Part shown: one piece after another, positions 35,038 to 43,356 of the stretch
Position numbering within the stretch: the first letter of the stretch is position 1
Layout of the letters: every line of letters starts with the position of its first letter
Origin: an uncultured Clostridium sp.
GTDB lineage: Bacteria > Bacillota > Clostridia > Clostridiales > Clostridiaceae
Assembly: GCA_903789665.1 (NCBI GenBank)
Contig: CAIFEX010000004.1
Coordinates: forward strand, 62,001-126,000
Length of the DNA stretch: 64,000 nt
Reading direction: 5' to 3'
The notes under the pieces: generated by a model
Databases searched by the model: none
Seen by the model: the letters and a program-made list of their open reading frames with translations, nothing else
What the model was told of the DNA's origin: nothing
Program-made: the position numbers and the translations under genes

Positions 35038-35919
35038 TTACAGTATGATTTTTTCAATTTTCTGTTCTATTTTTTTAGTTATCCCTATGTCATAATTCTT
35101 CAGTGATACATTCATATCCAGACTCAGTGAAATTTTCACAGCTTCCTTAATCCCCACTATGAATGGATCCACTAGGTTATACAGTTCCATAAGCTCATTT
35201 ATTTTTTTCTGACAACTCAGTACTTTGTTAAAATCTCTGTTTAAAAACGCCCTGTAGGTATCAATAAAAAATTTAGCCTTTACATTAGTAAGTCCGCCTA
35301 TTATGCCCGATCCGCCGCAATTCAGATTAGGTATCAAGTATTCATCAAATCCAGAAAATATAGAAAAATTTTTTCTATGGGGTCTGACTTTTTGGACATA
35401 CCCTCTTACATTGCTTATAGAATCAGTAGTATCCTTTATACCTACAATATTTTCAAATTCAGTTACCAATCTAAGTACAAAGTCTGGGGACAGATTTATT
35501 CCCGTTCTATCCGGGAAATTATATAACATAATCGGCAGATCAGTATTTTGTGCTATATCAGCATAATATTCATGAACATACTCTTCATTCAAATTGAAAA
35601 AATACGGAGTTATGACCAGAACGGCATCTGCACCACATTTTTTAGAATACTCATTTAATTCTATAACATCCTTTATATCATTACTTCCCGTTCCAACTAC
35701 AAGATTTGTCCTGCCATGAACAACTCCACTTATAAATTTTATATAGTCCTTCTTTTCTTCCAGCGAAAGATTAAAAAATTCTCCCACACTTCCCAGAGCC
35801 AAAATACCGTCTATTCCGTCTGAAATCAATTTTTCAGTCAGAATACCCTGATTCTCTGTATCAATTGTCCCATCATCATTAAAAATAGTAATCATAGGTG
35901 TAAATATTCCCTTAAACAT
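35038..35919 (-). CDS. DapA-family class I aldolase/lyase
   Basis: A 293-residue TIM-barrel enzyme of the dihydrodipicolinate synthase/N-acetylneuraminate lyase family that forms a Schiff base with a 2-oxo acid. Lys162 in VGIKDTTDS and Tyr133 in YNFPDRTG are the catalytic pair; Arg138 (RTG) is kept. The GSVGEF motif replaces the GTTGES of true DapA, with Val45 where a proton-relay Thr is normal, so lysine biosynthesis is less likely than cleavage or formation of a pyruvate-derived aldol. It is the last gene of an operon with a 2-oxopentenoate hydratase-like enzyme, so a pyruvate-releasing aldolase step is a reasonable inference. Confidence 0.85.
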   Translation of the reverse strand: MFKGIFTPMITIFNDDGTIDTENQGILTEKLISDGIDGILALGSVGEFFNLSLEEKKDYIKFISGVVHGRTNLVVGTGSNDIKDVIELNEYSKKCGADAVLVITPYFFNLNEEYVHEYYADIAQNTDLPIMLYNFPDRTGINLSPDFVLRLVTEFENIVGIKDTTDSISNVRGYVQKVRPHRKNFSIFSGFDEYLIPNLNCGGSGIIGGLTNVKAKFFIDTYRAFLNRDFNKVLSCQKKINELMELYNLVDPFIVGIKEAVKISLSLDMNVSLKNYDIGITKKIEQKIEKIIL

Positions 35920-35944
35920 TGTATTCTCTCCTTTTTATAACCAT

Positions 35945-36730
35945 CTAATTGTTACAGTGCATTTTATATCCAAGAGTTTCAGAAATTTTCACAGCCACAT
36001 ATTTAATATCCTTCGAAATAAGATCCACCCTTTCGTCATTCATTCTGCTGGTAGGCCCAGATATGCTGATTGAGCCCACAGATACGTTCTTATAATTCAT
36101 TATCGGTGCAGCTACACATTTTAAACCCACTTCTATTTCCTCATTATCAATACAATATCTTTTCTTTCTTATCTTCTCCAGCTCCAGTTTTAGCTCGTTC
36201 AAATCCGTAATAGTATTCAAGGTAAACTTATGAAATTTTATATTTTTCACAATATCTTTTATGTTATCTTCAGGCATAAAGGCAAGCACGGCTTTTCCCA
36301 CTCCCGTACAATATATGTATGCCCTTTTTCCGACTTGTGAGCTCATTTTAATTGCCTTTTCACCCTCCACTTTGTCTATATATATTACCTGATCTCCATC
36401 ACGCATCGCCAAATGAGCAGTTTCCCCATATTTATCCACCAGCTTTTTAAGATAGGGAAGTGAACTTGTTCTCAAATCCATGCCATATTCGACCAGCTTA
36501 CCCAATTCAAAGAGCTTTAACCCCAATTTATATTTTCCATTTTCAGGATTTTGGCATAAATATCCTCTATTCTCCAGGGTATTTAAAATTCCAAAGGTAG
36601 TACTTTTATGAAGATCCAACCTGTTGGCAATCTCAGTCACACCCAATTCACTTTCTTTTCTGGAAAAGCACTCCAATATTCTTAGAGCCCTATCCACTGA
36701 TTGAATTAAATTTGACTTACTTTTCGGCAT
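35945..36730 (-). CDS. IclR family transcriptional regulator
   Basis: A 261-residue regulator with an N-terminal winged helix (~8-70, SVDRALRILECFSRKESELG, then LHKSTTFGILNTLENRGYL) and a GAF-like effector domain (~85-255, AYIYCTGVGKAVLAFMPED and GLKCVAAPIMNYKNVSVGSISISGP). It sits within the operon it probably controls. The candidate operators are the palindrome and direct repeats at the operon promoter (41454-41509). Confidence 0.93.
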   Translation of the reverse strand: MPKSKSNLIQSVDRALRILECFSRKESELGVTEIANRLDLHKSTTFGILNTLENRGYLCQNPENGKYKLGLKLFELGKLVEYGMDLRTSSLPYLKKLVDKYGETAHLAMRDGDQVIYIDKVEGEKAIKMSSQVGKRAYIYCTGVGKAVLAFMPEDNIKDIVKNIKFHKFTLNTITDLNELKLELEKIRKKRYCIDNEEIEVGLKCVAAPIMNYKNVSVGSISISGPTSRMNDERVDLISKDIKYVAVKISETLGYKMHCNN

Positions 36731-36817
36731 CGAACATCATTCCCTTCCTCTAAGCTATATATGTTTCTATTATACTTTTCATTTATAAAATTGTCAGCCG
36801 GCAATTCATTTTATAGA

Positions 36818-38257
36818 TTATTTTTTCAGTACAGATACATCTACGCCTCTCTGGCGAAGCCATTTGGGAAGCAGTTCCTTATCCACCCTTCTGCTTACCC
36901 CGGGAGCTTTCTCAAGAAGTAATTTTGCAAGGGGCTCGCTCACATTCAAAGCTCCCATTGCCCCGTCAAATACAATCACATTTTTAGTTTCCGCAGCAGT
37001 ATAAGCAAAATTCATGGCAGTTTCAAGATCCTTCACAAGAGCTGCATAATTCATGTAATTTAAATTCAGGGGATCGCGGTTAAACAATTCTGCCTGTTCG
37101 TTTCCTACAACCAGAGTAGGTATGTGCTGTGCAAAGAAAGCAGATGGATAACCTGTCCATGCATAATTGTGGATACACATCTTTATTGCAGGATTTATAG
37201 GAGGAATACTGTCAAGCAGCGGTTTTCCGTTTTTACCATAAAATGCCTCTGTGTACCAGGTATATGGCGGCATGGGCTTATTCAAATCATACAGATCCGT
37301 ATTTGCCCCTGCAAAATTGGCATATATTACCCCTCCTGAAAATACATAGGGAACAGGACATGGAAAATCAAGTACGGCTATGCACTTGTCTATTTCACCA
37401 AATAAAGTCATTATTTTACCGTACTGCTTGCACCCTATAAGAGTTACTTTATCATTCAGTCTGTACAGATCATTATCCACATCCACCCCTACAATTCCAT
37501 TTGGTGCCACATCCAGAAAAGCTGCAAATGCAAACTTTTTTTGTACAAAATCCGAATCGAATAAGGCTCTTGCTACAAAATTTGCACCTCTCGGTCCAAG
37601 GTTTTGATGATATGTGGACCTAGTTTCGATACGTGCATAGGACATTCCAAACGGCTTTAGAGCCTTATCCACCTGACGGTGAAAATGAACCTCTCTGACA
37701 TCGCTGTGATGTGTATGCACTATCCAATCAGCATCATAGACCCTTTTAAGTCCATATAAGGTACCTATTTCAGTTTTTATAGGGATTCCTTCATCTACGG
37801 GTGCCACTCCTACTGCCTTCCCGTTGAAATACTTATCCAACCCATATCTTTTTATATACTCCTCAGTTTCACGAAAACGCATTCCGACACCTGCACGAAG
37901 ACGTATGTCCCTACAGCCAGTCCTTTTTTCTATCACATCTTTTATGGTCTTCAAAAGTTCTGCATAAGGCCAACCGCCCAAAAGGGTGAAACCATGATGG
38001 GAAGCTAGAATATTCACTGAATGTTCAGGCTTTATCATACTCATATTCACTTTCATAAGAGCCTTATAGGCAGCTTCTTTCACTTTTTCTATGCCATTTT
38101 CACCTGGAAAAATCACATCCGGCAAATCGGGAAACAGCTCCTTCAAATAAACCGAAGTCATGCCCGGAAGATCTGCAGCTCTTGTCTTTACTAAAGAGGG
38201 ATCTACACCATACTGCGACACTTTGGGAGATATTGGGGTAATTGCATGTCTCATCAT
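36818..38257 (-). CDS. LarA-like nickel-pincer racemase/epimerase homologue
   Basis: A 479-residue protein I assign to the LarA superfamily by reading it against L. plantarum lactate racemase from memory. A gapless alignment around EVHFHRQVDKALKPFG places His191, Lys201 and His217 on LarA His174, Lys184 and His200, the base, cofactor-attachment and Ni-binding residues; the 10- and 16-residue spacings are identical. LarA His108 falls on Met126 or a neighbour (GVGMRFRETEEYIKRYG), so one acid/base residue is missing. The protein is ~55 residues longer than LarA. Its ATG overlaps the ferredoxin gene by 4 bases. LarB and LarC are encoded at 60.9-62.9 kb. Substrate is unknown; a 2-hydroxy acid fits the neighbours. 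Confidence 0.65.
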   Translation of the reverse strand: MMRHAITPISPKVSQYGVDPSLVKTRAADLPGMTSVYLKELFPDLPDVIFPGENGIEKVKEAAYKALMKVNMSMIKPEHSVNILASHHGFTLLGGWPYAELLKTIKDVIEKRTGCRDIRLRAGVGMRFRETEEYIKRYGLDKYFNGKAVGVAPVDEGIPIKTEIGTLYGLKRVYDADWIVHTHHSDVREVHFHRQVDKALKPFGMSYARIETRSTYHQNLGPRGANFVARALFDSDFVQKKFAFAAFLDVAPNGIVGVDVDNDLYRLNDKVTLIGCKQYGKIMTLFGEIDKCIAVLDFPCPVPYVFSGGVIYANFAGANTDLYDLNKPMPPYTWYTEAFYGKNGKPLLDSIPPINPAIKMCIHNYAWTGYPSAFFAQHIPTLVVGNEQAELFNRDPLNLNYMNYAALVKDLETAMNFAYTAAETKNVIVFDGAMGALNVSEPLAKLLLEKAPGVSRRVDKELLPKWLRQRGVDVSVLKK

Positions 38258-38871
38258 TTATCCTCTCCTTTCTTACATCCATCAATAATCTTATCCAATA
38301 CTTTTCTATCCTCTTCAAAATAGAAACCTCGGGATGAATATTTTTCTTTAACTTCCTTTGATAAATCCCATGCAGTAGCTGTTTTACCGTACCACTGCCA
38401 TCCTCCTTCAACAGGTTCAAGTTTATATCCTGCAGCATCCAAAAGCCTTAGTATCGGCTGTATACACTCTATTGTACATCCTGTACGGATCCCGGTTTCA
38501 AGAGAAATTTCCTCAGGAGTTTTCGCACCTTTTAAAATAGCCGCAGCTACTTCTTCCGCCCTAACTCCCACACAGTAACAGATAGTCTGTTCCGGATGGA
38601 GATGTGCTTTCACACAGAGATCTATTATATCTTTGTAATCAACACTTTTCACATCTACACCAACTTCAAATGCCTTATCCCTTTTTGTCATGGTTATGGC
38701 ATTAAAAAGGCACCTTTGTTCACAATTTGCACAGCCTCTGCATCTATCGGCATCAACCACAGCTTTACGCTGTTTAACCTTTATTGCAAGGACAGGGCAC
38801 ACCTTTTCACAAGTATGACATGCCTTACACCTGTCATTATTAACTCGGGGTAAAAGCGTAACTTTCTTCAT
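38254..38871 (-). CDS. Two-[4Fe-4S] ferredoxin with BFD-like [2Fe-2S] domain
   Basis: A 205-residue electron-transfer protein. Two clusters are bound by CKACHTCEKVCP (~18-29) and CRGCANCEQRC (~44-54). A BFD-like domain follows at ~97-150 with CYCVGVRAEEV and GIRTGCTIECIQP. The remaining ~55 residues are unassigned. Such proteins usually serve FAD-dependent dehydrogenases of amino or hydroxy acids, but no flavoprotein gene is in the operon. It is translationally coupled to the LarA-like gene (ATGA overlap). Confidence 0.85.
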   Translation of the reverse strand: MKKVTLLPRVNNDRCKACHTCEKVCPVLAIKVKQRKAVVDADRCRGCANCEQRCLFNAITMTKRDKAFEVGVDVKSVDYKDIIDLCVKAHLHPEQTICYCVGVRAEEVAAAILKGAKTPEEISLETGIRTGCTIECIQPILRLLDAAGYKLEPVEGGWQWYGKTATAWDLSKEVKEKYSSRGFYFEEDRKVLDKIIDGCKKGEDK

Positions 38872-38896
38872 TGTATTTATTACCTCCTTGGTATAA

Positions 38897-39670
38897 TTAA
38901 ATAAATTTTATACTCACACTTCCAAGCCCATAAAAAGAAACGGTAAATACGTCCCCTGCTTCGGCTTTTTCCGCTGCAGTAAAGGCACCTGAAAGGATGA
39001 TCTCACCTTTCTCAAGTGCAATATCAAATGTGCTGAGCTTGTTTGCAAGCCATGCCACAGCTGCCGCGGGATTTCCCCAAACTTCTGCACCTACACCGCT
39101 GTTTACCATCTCTCCGTTCTTTTCATACATCATACCGATAAGCTTCAAGTCAATGTCTTTTATAGAAGCCATTCTACTTCCAAGAACCAGCCTGGCACTG
39201 GAGGCATTATCAGAAATAGTATCCGGAAGTTTAATCTTCCAGTCCTCAATACGGCTGTCCACAATTTCAAATGAGGGAAAAATCCCTTCTGTAGCCCTAT
39301 ACACATCCGCAATAGTTACTCCCGGTCCCCTGAGAGTATCCTTTAAAACAAAAGCCAGTTCTCCTTCAACTTTCGGTGCAATGAGATCACTACGCTTTAA
39401 AGTGTCACCTTCCAAAACAAGCATATCATCCAATAAATGTCCGTAGTCCGGTTCATTCACCCCTAGAAGTTTCTGCATTCCACGGCTGGTAAGTCCAATT
39501 TTTTTCCCTATCACCTTACGACCCTGAGAGAGCTTCATATTAACTCCTGCAAGCTGTATACGGTATGCATCTTCAATACTCAGGCCAGGATATTTCTCTG
39601 TAAGTGGTGCTATAGGGGTTCCAGCCAGCTCCGATTCTAAAAGTTTTTTTGCTATTTCTTCATAGTTCAT
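38897..39670 (-). CDS. 2-oxopent-4-enoate hydratase / 4-oxalocrotonate decarboxylase family protein
   Basis: A 257-residue member of the fumarylacetoacetase-like MhpD/XylJ/XylI group. GRKVIGKKIGLTS, EPDYGHLLDDM, PKVEGELAFVL (metal-binding Glu residues) and PSFEIVDSRIEDWKI are all present. Family members hydrate 2-oxo-4-enoic acids or decarboxylate 4-oxalocrotonate with a divalent metal. With the DapA-type enzyme downstream, the pair could take a 2-oxo-enoic acid to a 4-hydroxy-2-oxo acid and then to pyruvate plus an aldehyde. That pathway is inference. Confidence 0.88.
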   Translation of the reverse strand: MNYEEIAKKLLESELAGTPIAPLTEKYPGLSIEDAYRIQLAGVNMKLSQGRKVIGKKIGLTSRGMQKLLGVNEPDYGHLLDDMLVLEGDTLKRSDLIAPKVEGELAFVLKDTLRGPGVTIADVYRATEGIFPSFEIVDSRIEDWKIKLPDTISDNASSARLVLGSRMASIKDIDLKLIGMMYEKNGEMVNSGVGAEVWGNPAAAVAWLANKLSTFDIALEKGEIILSGAFTAAEKAEAGDVFTVSFYGLGSVSIKFI

Positions 39671-39695
39671 ATTTTCATCCTCCTTCTGGTAATTC

Positions 39696-40577
39696 TTATT
39701 TCATTTTATCTATCCATCGCCGGCGCAAGGCACTGGCAATGGTTTCTGCCAACAGATTTTTGTCAAGCCCGCTTTTTATTCCCTTTATCAAAGCATTACA
39801 GCCCAATTTTGCTTCTTCATGGGGACCTGGTAAAGCTACTACATAGCTCATTCCAACTTTTCCCACTCCAATCCGAACTCCCTCTTTATGATGCCTGTGA
39901 TAATCCGGCTTAAATTTCAGAATCCAGGGCGTGCATGCATTTTTATCTATTCTCAGTATGGCTTCCACGCTGAAATCCTTATTTTCAGCTCCAACTCCGC
40001 CTGTAGTTACAATTAATCCGTATCCTTCTTCAAGGGCCCCTTCTATACCGTTTTGAGCAGCTATTACATCATCCCTCAAAGCTCCCCCAAATTTCACTTT
40101 ATATCCCAGATCCTCCAGTGATTTCATGATATAGGGAGAGTTAGTATCCTCTACTTTCCCATCTATGATCTCCGTACCGGAAGCAAATACTTTAGCACGT
40201 TTTGAAACTGCTCTTTTAACTTGTTCAGTAAGCTTTTCTGATTTTTTCAAAACACTATCCGCTTCCTCAGGGTCAAGTGCAATAAGCCCGAGTATTCCTT
40301 CAGAATGTACTGAAACACTACTTCCAAGTCTCACCCCGTGGACTTCGGCCAATTTAGAAAGTATTTCCTCCTCCTTCCCTATAACTGACTCGGCTTGAAC
40401 TTTACGCTTCATGATATCAAAGGCCAAAAGCCCGGGTCTCACATCCACCACCATAATTTCTGCGGTGGTCATGCCAAGTACTTTTGAAACTTTTTGTGCG
40501 ATTTCATCAAGATTAGCATTTTTTAGATGCACATCCTCAATCCAAAAATTAGTTTTTTCAAGTAAATCCCATTCCAA
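39696..40577 (-). CDS. CinA-like / molybdopterin-binding-fold protein
   Basis: A 293-residue protein. The N-terminal ~125 residues are unassigned (LLAFDIMKRKVQAESVIGKE). The C-terminal part has the MoCF/CinA fold: FASGTEIIDGKVEDTNSPYI, YGLIVTTGGVGAENKDFS and VVALPGPHEEAK, which match CinA (GTEL-, ITTGGLG- and LPGPP-type motifs) better than MogA. CinA proteins act on pyridine nucleotides. It lies 23 bases after the QPRTase-like gene, another pyridine-nucleotide family. Function is unknown. Confidence 0.7.
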   Translation of the reverse strand: MEWDLLEKTNFWIEDVHLKNANLDEIAQKVSKVLGMTTAEIMVVDVRPGLLAFDIMKRKVQAESVIGKEEEILSKLAEVHGVRLGSSVSVHSEGILGLIALDPEEADSVLKKSEKLTEQVKRAVSKRAKVFASGTEIIDGKVEDTNSPYIMKSLEDLGYKVKFGGALRDDVIAAQNGIEGALEEGYGLIVTTGGVGAENKDFSVEAILRIDKNACTPWILKFKPDYHRHHKEGVRIGVGKVGMSYVVALPGPHEEAKLGCNALIKGIKSGLDKNLLAETIASALRRRWIDKMK

Positions 40578-40600
40578 ACAAACTCATCCTTTCAAAATTT

Positions 40601-41419
40601 TCATTTAATAACATCCAGGCTAAAATCAAGCATAGGTGCATCTATAATGGCCCTGCCCACATCGACAATATCAGCACCGCATTCTTCTATGATCTCTATA
40701 TCTTTCAGATTCACTCCACCAGAATAGGCTATTTTGATATTTTCAGGATCTTTATATTTTGACAGTGCAGCGGCAACGGACTTCAAATCATCTATACTTC
40801 CAGTATCGACCATGAGTATCCCTGCTCCAGCTTCCACAGCCCCGGCTGCCTCCTGTACTATAGGTTCTATTTCACCCCGGAGTTGTACAACTATTATCCT
40901 GCTGCTGTCATATCTTCTGGCTTTTTTAACAGCACTTTCAACACAGCCTAAAATTCTGACATAATTCTTATCGAGATACACAAAAGGACTATCCGTTATA
41001 CGGGTTCCTATCCCCCCGGATACAACAGAGAGACGAATATCTTTTCTGTCTTCAAAAGGCACTTTCTTAAAGGCCCCGCATACAATCTTCATATTGTTGG
41101 CCGCCTTTTGAGAAAATTTAGATGCAGCAGTGGCAATTCCTGAAAACTTTCCAATTGTTCCCAAAAACATCTCCTCGGATTTGACAACCTGTTCCGCTTC
41201 CCCCCTCCCTGAAAATACACAATCACCTGCTTCAATCTTATATCCTTCCGGATATATTTTTTCCCTTTCTACTTTTAATTCATCCGAAATTTTTTCAAGT
41301 TTAGCACTTCCGGAAAAAATTCCGCTTTGCTTGGAAAATATTTTAAAATTCCACTTCTGATCCTTCACACCGGAAAAGAGATATTTTCTAAGTTCCACAT
41401 CTACCTTCCTCCTTTTCAC
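40601..41419 (-). CDS. Quinolinate phosphoribosyltransferase-like (NadC/ModD) protein
   Basis: A 272-residue protein with the NadC layout: an N-terminal beta domain (GDCVFSGRGEAEQVVKSEE, then FLGTIGKFSGIATAASKF) and a C-terminal barrel (AGAGILMVDTGS, AYSGGVNLKDIEIIEECGADIVDVGRA). The NadC catalytic TRKTTPG becomes FKKVPFE and the HR pair becomes TR, so ordinary quinolinate turnover is doubtful. ModD-type relatives exist with unknown roles. It is the first gene of the IclR-regulated operon. A related pyridine or aromatic-acid substrate is possible but unproven. Confidence 0.7.
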   Translation of the reverse strand: MKRRKVDVELRKYLFSGVKDQKWNFKIFSKQSGIFSGSAKLEKISDELKVEREKIYPEGYKIEAGDCVFSGRGEAEQVVKSEEMFLGTIGKFSGIATAASKFSQKAANNMKIVCGAFKKVPFEDRKDIRLSVVSGGIGTRITDSPFVYLDKNYVRILGCVESAVKKARRYDSSRIIVVQLRGEIEPIVQEAAGAVEAGAGILMVDTGSIDDLKSVAAALSKYKDPENIKIAYSGGVNLKDIEIIEECGADIVDVGRAIIDAPMLDFSLDVIK

Positions 41420-41453
41420 TGAAAGTACGAAGATTTTTTAGTTATTGTTGTTT

Positions 41454-41509
41454 GTACTATATTATAGTACACCGTTCTTATTAATTTCTAAAAAAATACA
41501 TCGTTTTCA
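41454..41509 (-). promoter_or_regulatory. Promoter with overlapping palindrome and direct repeats
   Basis: The perfect palindrome GTACTATATTATAGTAC (41454-41470) overlaps the -10 hexamer TATAAT of the minus strand (41466-41461), ~35 bases before the first gene. No good -35 is present. Direct repeats TACACCGTTCTTA (41468-41480) and TACATCGTTTTCA (41497-41509), 29 bp apart, lie upstream. This looks like a regulator-dependent promoter, probably for the operon's IclR protein. Confidence 0.55.
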
Positions 41510-41627
41510 TTTTTTAATGCAATCAATATACTTTGTGCTATATAGTCGTACAGTGTTTTATATTAATTTTATTTATGTTCATTATAGGTTATTATTTTCA
41601 ATATGTCAATAATTTAACTAGTATAAA

Positions 41628-41667
41628 AAATTCAGATACAATGATAGTGATCACCATATCTGAATTT
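41628..41667 (-). terminator. Terminator after the HlyD-like gene
   Basis: AAATTCAGATA pairs with TATCTGAATTT around an 18-base loop, followed by TTTATAC on the minus strand. It overlaps the region just after the stop of the HlyD-like gene. Confidence 0.75.
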
Positions 41668-41670
41668 CCG

Positions 41671-42387
41671 CTATTTTTTCTTACTATTCGCATTATTATT
41701 GACGACAACGTGGATTTTTACCGATGCATTGTCTCCCAACGTAAACTTGCTCTTCAAATTGCTTGAGCCATCAAATTTTATCTTTACAGGTACTTTTTGA
41801 ACTACTCTCTTGTATTTCCCCTTCTCCGAATAGGAATTTGATTTCAACGCATTCTGGGACATCTGACCTATGGATTCAATCCTTCCTTTGAATTTCTGAG
41901 ATCCGAATTCGTCTATAGATATGTCAACGGTCTGTTTTTTCTGCAGCCTTCTGACCTGGGTCTCATCTATATTTGCAATTACATAATAATTATCTGGATC
42001 TGCCAAAAGTGCAATGGTCTTGTCCGGAGACAGATTATCTCCCACGGCAGCCTGCTTTTTTACAATCAAGCCGTCAATAGGTGCCCTTATAAGAGACTTA
42101 TCTACCCCTGAGTCAGGAAGATTTCCCAAATCCTGGCGGGCTATTATCTGATCTTTCAGAACTATGTCACCTTCATCTACATCAAACTCCAATAATTTCC
42201 CGCTAATCTGGGGGCTCACATTGATCAAATCAGCAGCAACCTTTGCATCATCAGTGGAAACATAATAAATATGCTCGTACACATAATGGGAAATCAAGCC
42301 AACTGCCACTGCTATAACAGCTATGATAACCCCTAGAGTCACCTTTTTTCGGTTTTTCTTTATAAAAGAAATTATATCAAACTTCAT
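41671..42387 (-). CDS. HlyD/EmrA-type membrane-fusion adaptor
   Basis: A 238-residue protein with one N-terminal membrane helix (~17-38), a split biotinyl-lipoyl-like domain (VSPQISGKLLEFDVDEGDIVLKDQ, then LIRAPIDGLIVKKQAAVGDNL) and a beta-barrel domain (ANIDETQVRRLQKKQTVDISID). The usual coiled-coil hairpin between the lipoyl halves is nearly absent, which makes it short for the family. No pump gene (MFS, ABC or RND) is adjacent. It follows the lipoprotein adaptor by 19 bases. Confidence 0.8.
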   Translation of the reverse strand: MKFDIISFIKKNRKKVTLGVIIAVIAVAVGLISHYVYEHIYYVSTDDAKVAADLINVSPQISGKLLEFDVDEGDIVLKDQIIARQDLGNLPDSGVDKSLIRAPIDGLIVKKQAAVGDNLSPDKTIALLADPDNYYVIANIDETQVRRLQKKQTVDISIDEFGSQKFKGRIESIGQMSQNALKSNSYSEKGKYKRVVQKVPVKIKFDGSSNLKSKFTLGDNASVKIHVVVNNNANSKKK

Positions 42388-42406
42388 ATAAACCCCACCT
42401 TTTCTA

Positions 42407-43168
42407 TTACTTCAATCCAACTTCCGCAAACATACCTGGTTTTAAAAGTTGACTCTTGCTATTCAGGGTGACTTTTACAAGTACATCTGAACTCTCAGAA
42501 TCAAGCTTGGAATTTATGACAGCTATTCTACCCGAAAGCTCATCATCGGATATATCAGGTATTTTCACAGCTACACTTTGTCCAACTTTAATTTCATTTA
42601 AGATGCTAGCTGGGGCATATGCATTTACATAGAGATTTTCCGTATTGACTATGGAAACAATGGGTTTGCCTGCAGTTACCGTACTTCCTACATTTAAATT
42701 TCTCGAGCTCACCGTACCCGAAATAGGTGACGTAATAACAGCCGAATCAAGTTCCTTCTGGTACTCATCCAGTTTGGATTGGGCCTGAGAAAGCTGGGAT
42801 TGATATCCACCAGCATCGGAAGAACCTGAACTTGCACTGCTCTGGGCATTAGACAATCCCTCTTGTGCTGCACTCACCTCTGACTGTGCCTCATCCACTT
42901 TATTCTGAAGTTCTGTAGTATCCAATTTGGCCACTATATCTCCAGCATTTACCTTTTTACCCAAATCCACAGGTATTTCGGCAACTTTTCCAGCAATATT
43001 CGAACTCACATCTATGCTGTCATTTGTTGCGATTTTCCCGCCCATGATATATACAGTGCCAGTATTTGGTTCGTCTATAGTAACAGACTTGCTGCTGGTT
43101 TTATTTCCGGAACTGCATCCGCAAAAAAGCAGCCCTACGACTAAGCAAAATAAAATAGCTCTTTTCAT
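42407..43168 (-). CDS. HlyD-family adaptor lipoprotein
   Basis: A 253-residue membrane-fusion protein with a lipoprotein-type signal (cysteine near residue 17-19 in LLFCGCSSG). It has lipoyl halves (VSSNIAGKVAEIPVDLGKKV and AVITSPISGTVSSRNLNVGS) separated by a helical hairpin (QNKVDEAQSEVSAAQ to QAQSKLDEYQKEL), then a beta-barrel domain. Such proteins link membrane pumps to the wall or exterior. The export partner must be encoded elsewhere. First gene of a two-gene unit. Confidence 0.82.
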   Translation of the reverse strand: MKRAILFCLVVGLLFCGCSSGNKTSSKSVTIDEPNTGTVYIMGGKIATNDSIDVSSNIAGKVAEIPVDLGKKVNAGDIVAKLDTTELQNKVDEAQSEVSAAQEGLSNAQSSASSGSSDAGGYQSQLSQAQSKLDEYQKELDSAVITSPISGTVSSRNLNVGSTVTAGKPIVSIVNTENLYVNAYAPASILNEIKVGQSVAVKIPDISDDELSGRIAVINSKLDSESSDVLVKVTLNSKSQLLKPGMFAEVGLK

Positions 43169-43307
43169 TTGAACCCTCCTTACGAACTATAGTTATTGTA
43201 TCAAAATTTATTTACATTCACCATTTATTTTATTCCATAAAGGCTTTTACTTCAATAGCACTGCAGGAAATACTGCAATTACCTGCGAATGGAAAATTCC
43301 TCTAAAA

Positions 43308-43344
43308 AGCACTCCCATCAACAACTTGTATGATAGAGAGTGCT
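43308..43344 (-). terminator. Terminator at the end of the large surface/ECF operon
   Basis: AGCACTC pairs with GAGTGCT around a 23-base loop and is followed by five U on the minus strand, just past the stop of the last surface-protein gene. Confidence 0.75.
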
Positions 43345-43356
43345 CCACTGTATCCA

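Noticed and set aside
35038-35919. Calling the DapA-like gene dapA for lysine synthesis
   Set aside because: The GTTGES motif is changed (Val at the Thr45 position) and the gene lies in an IclR-controlled catabolic operon.
40601-41419. Calling the QPRTase-like gene nadC
   Set aside because: Key catalytic motifs (TRKTTPG, HR) are not preserved and nadA/nadB are absent nearby.
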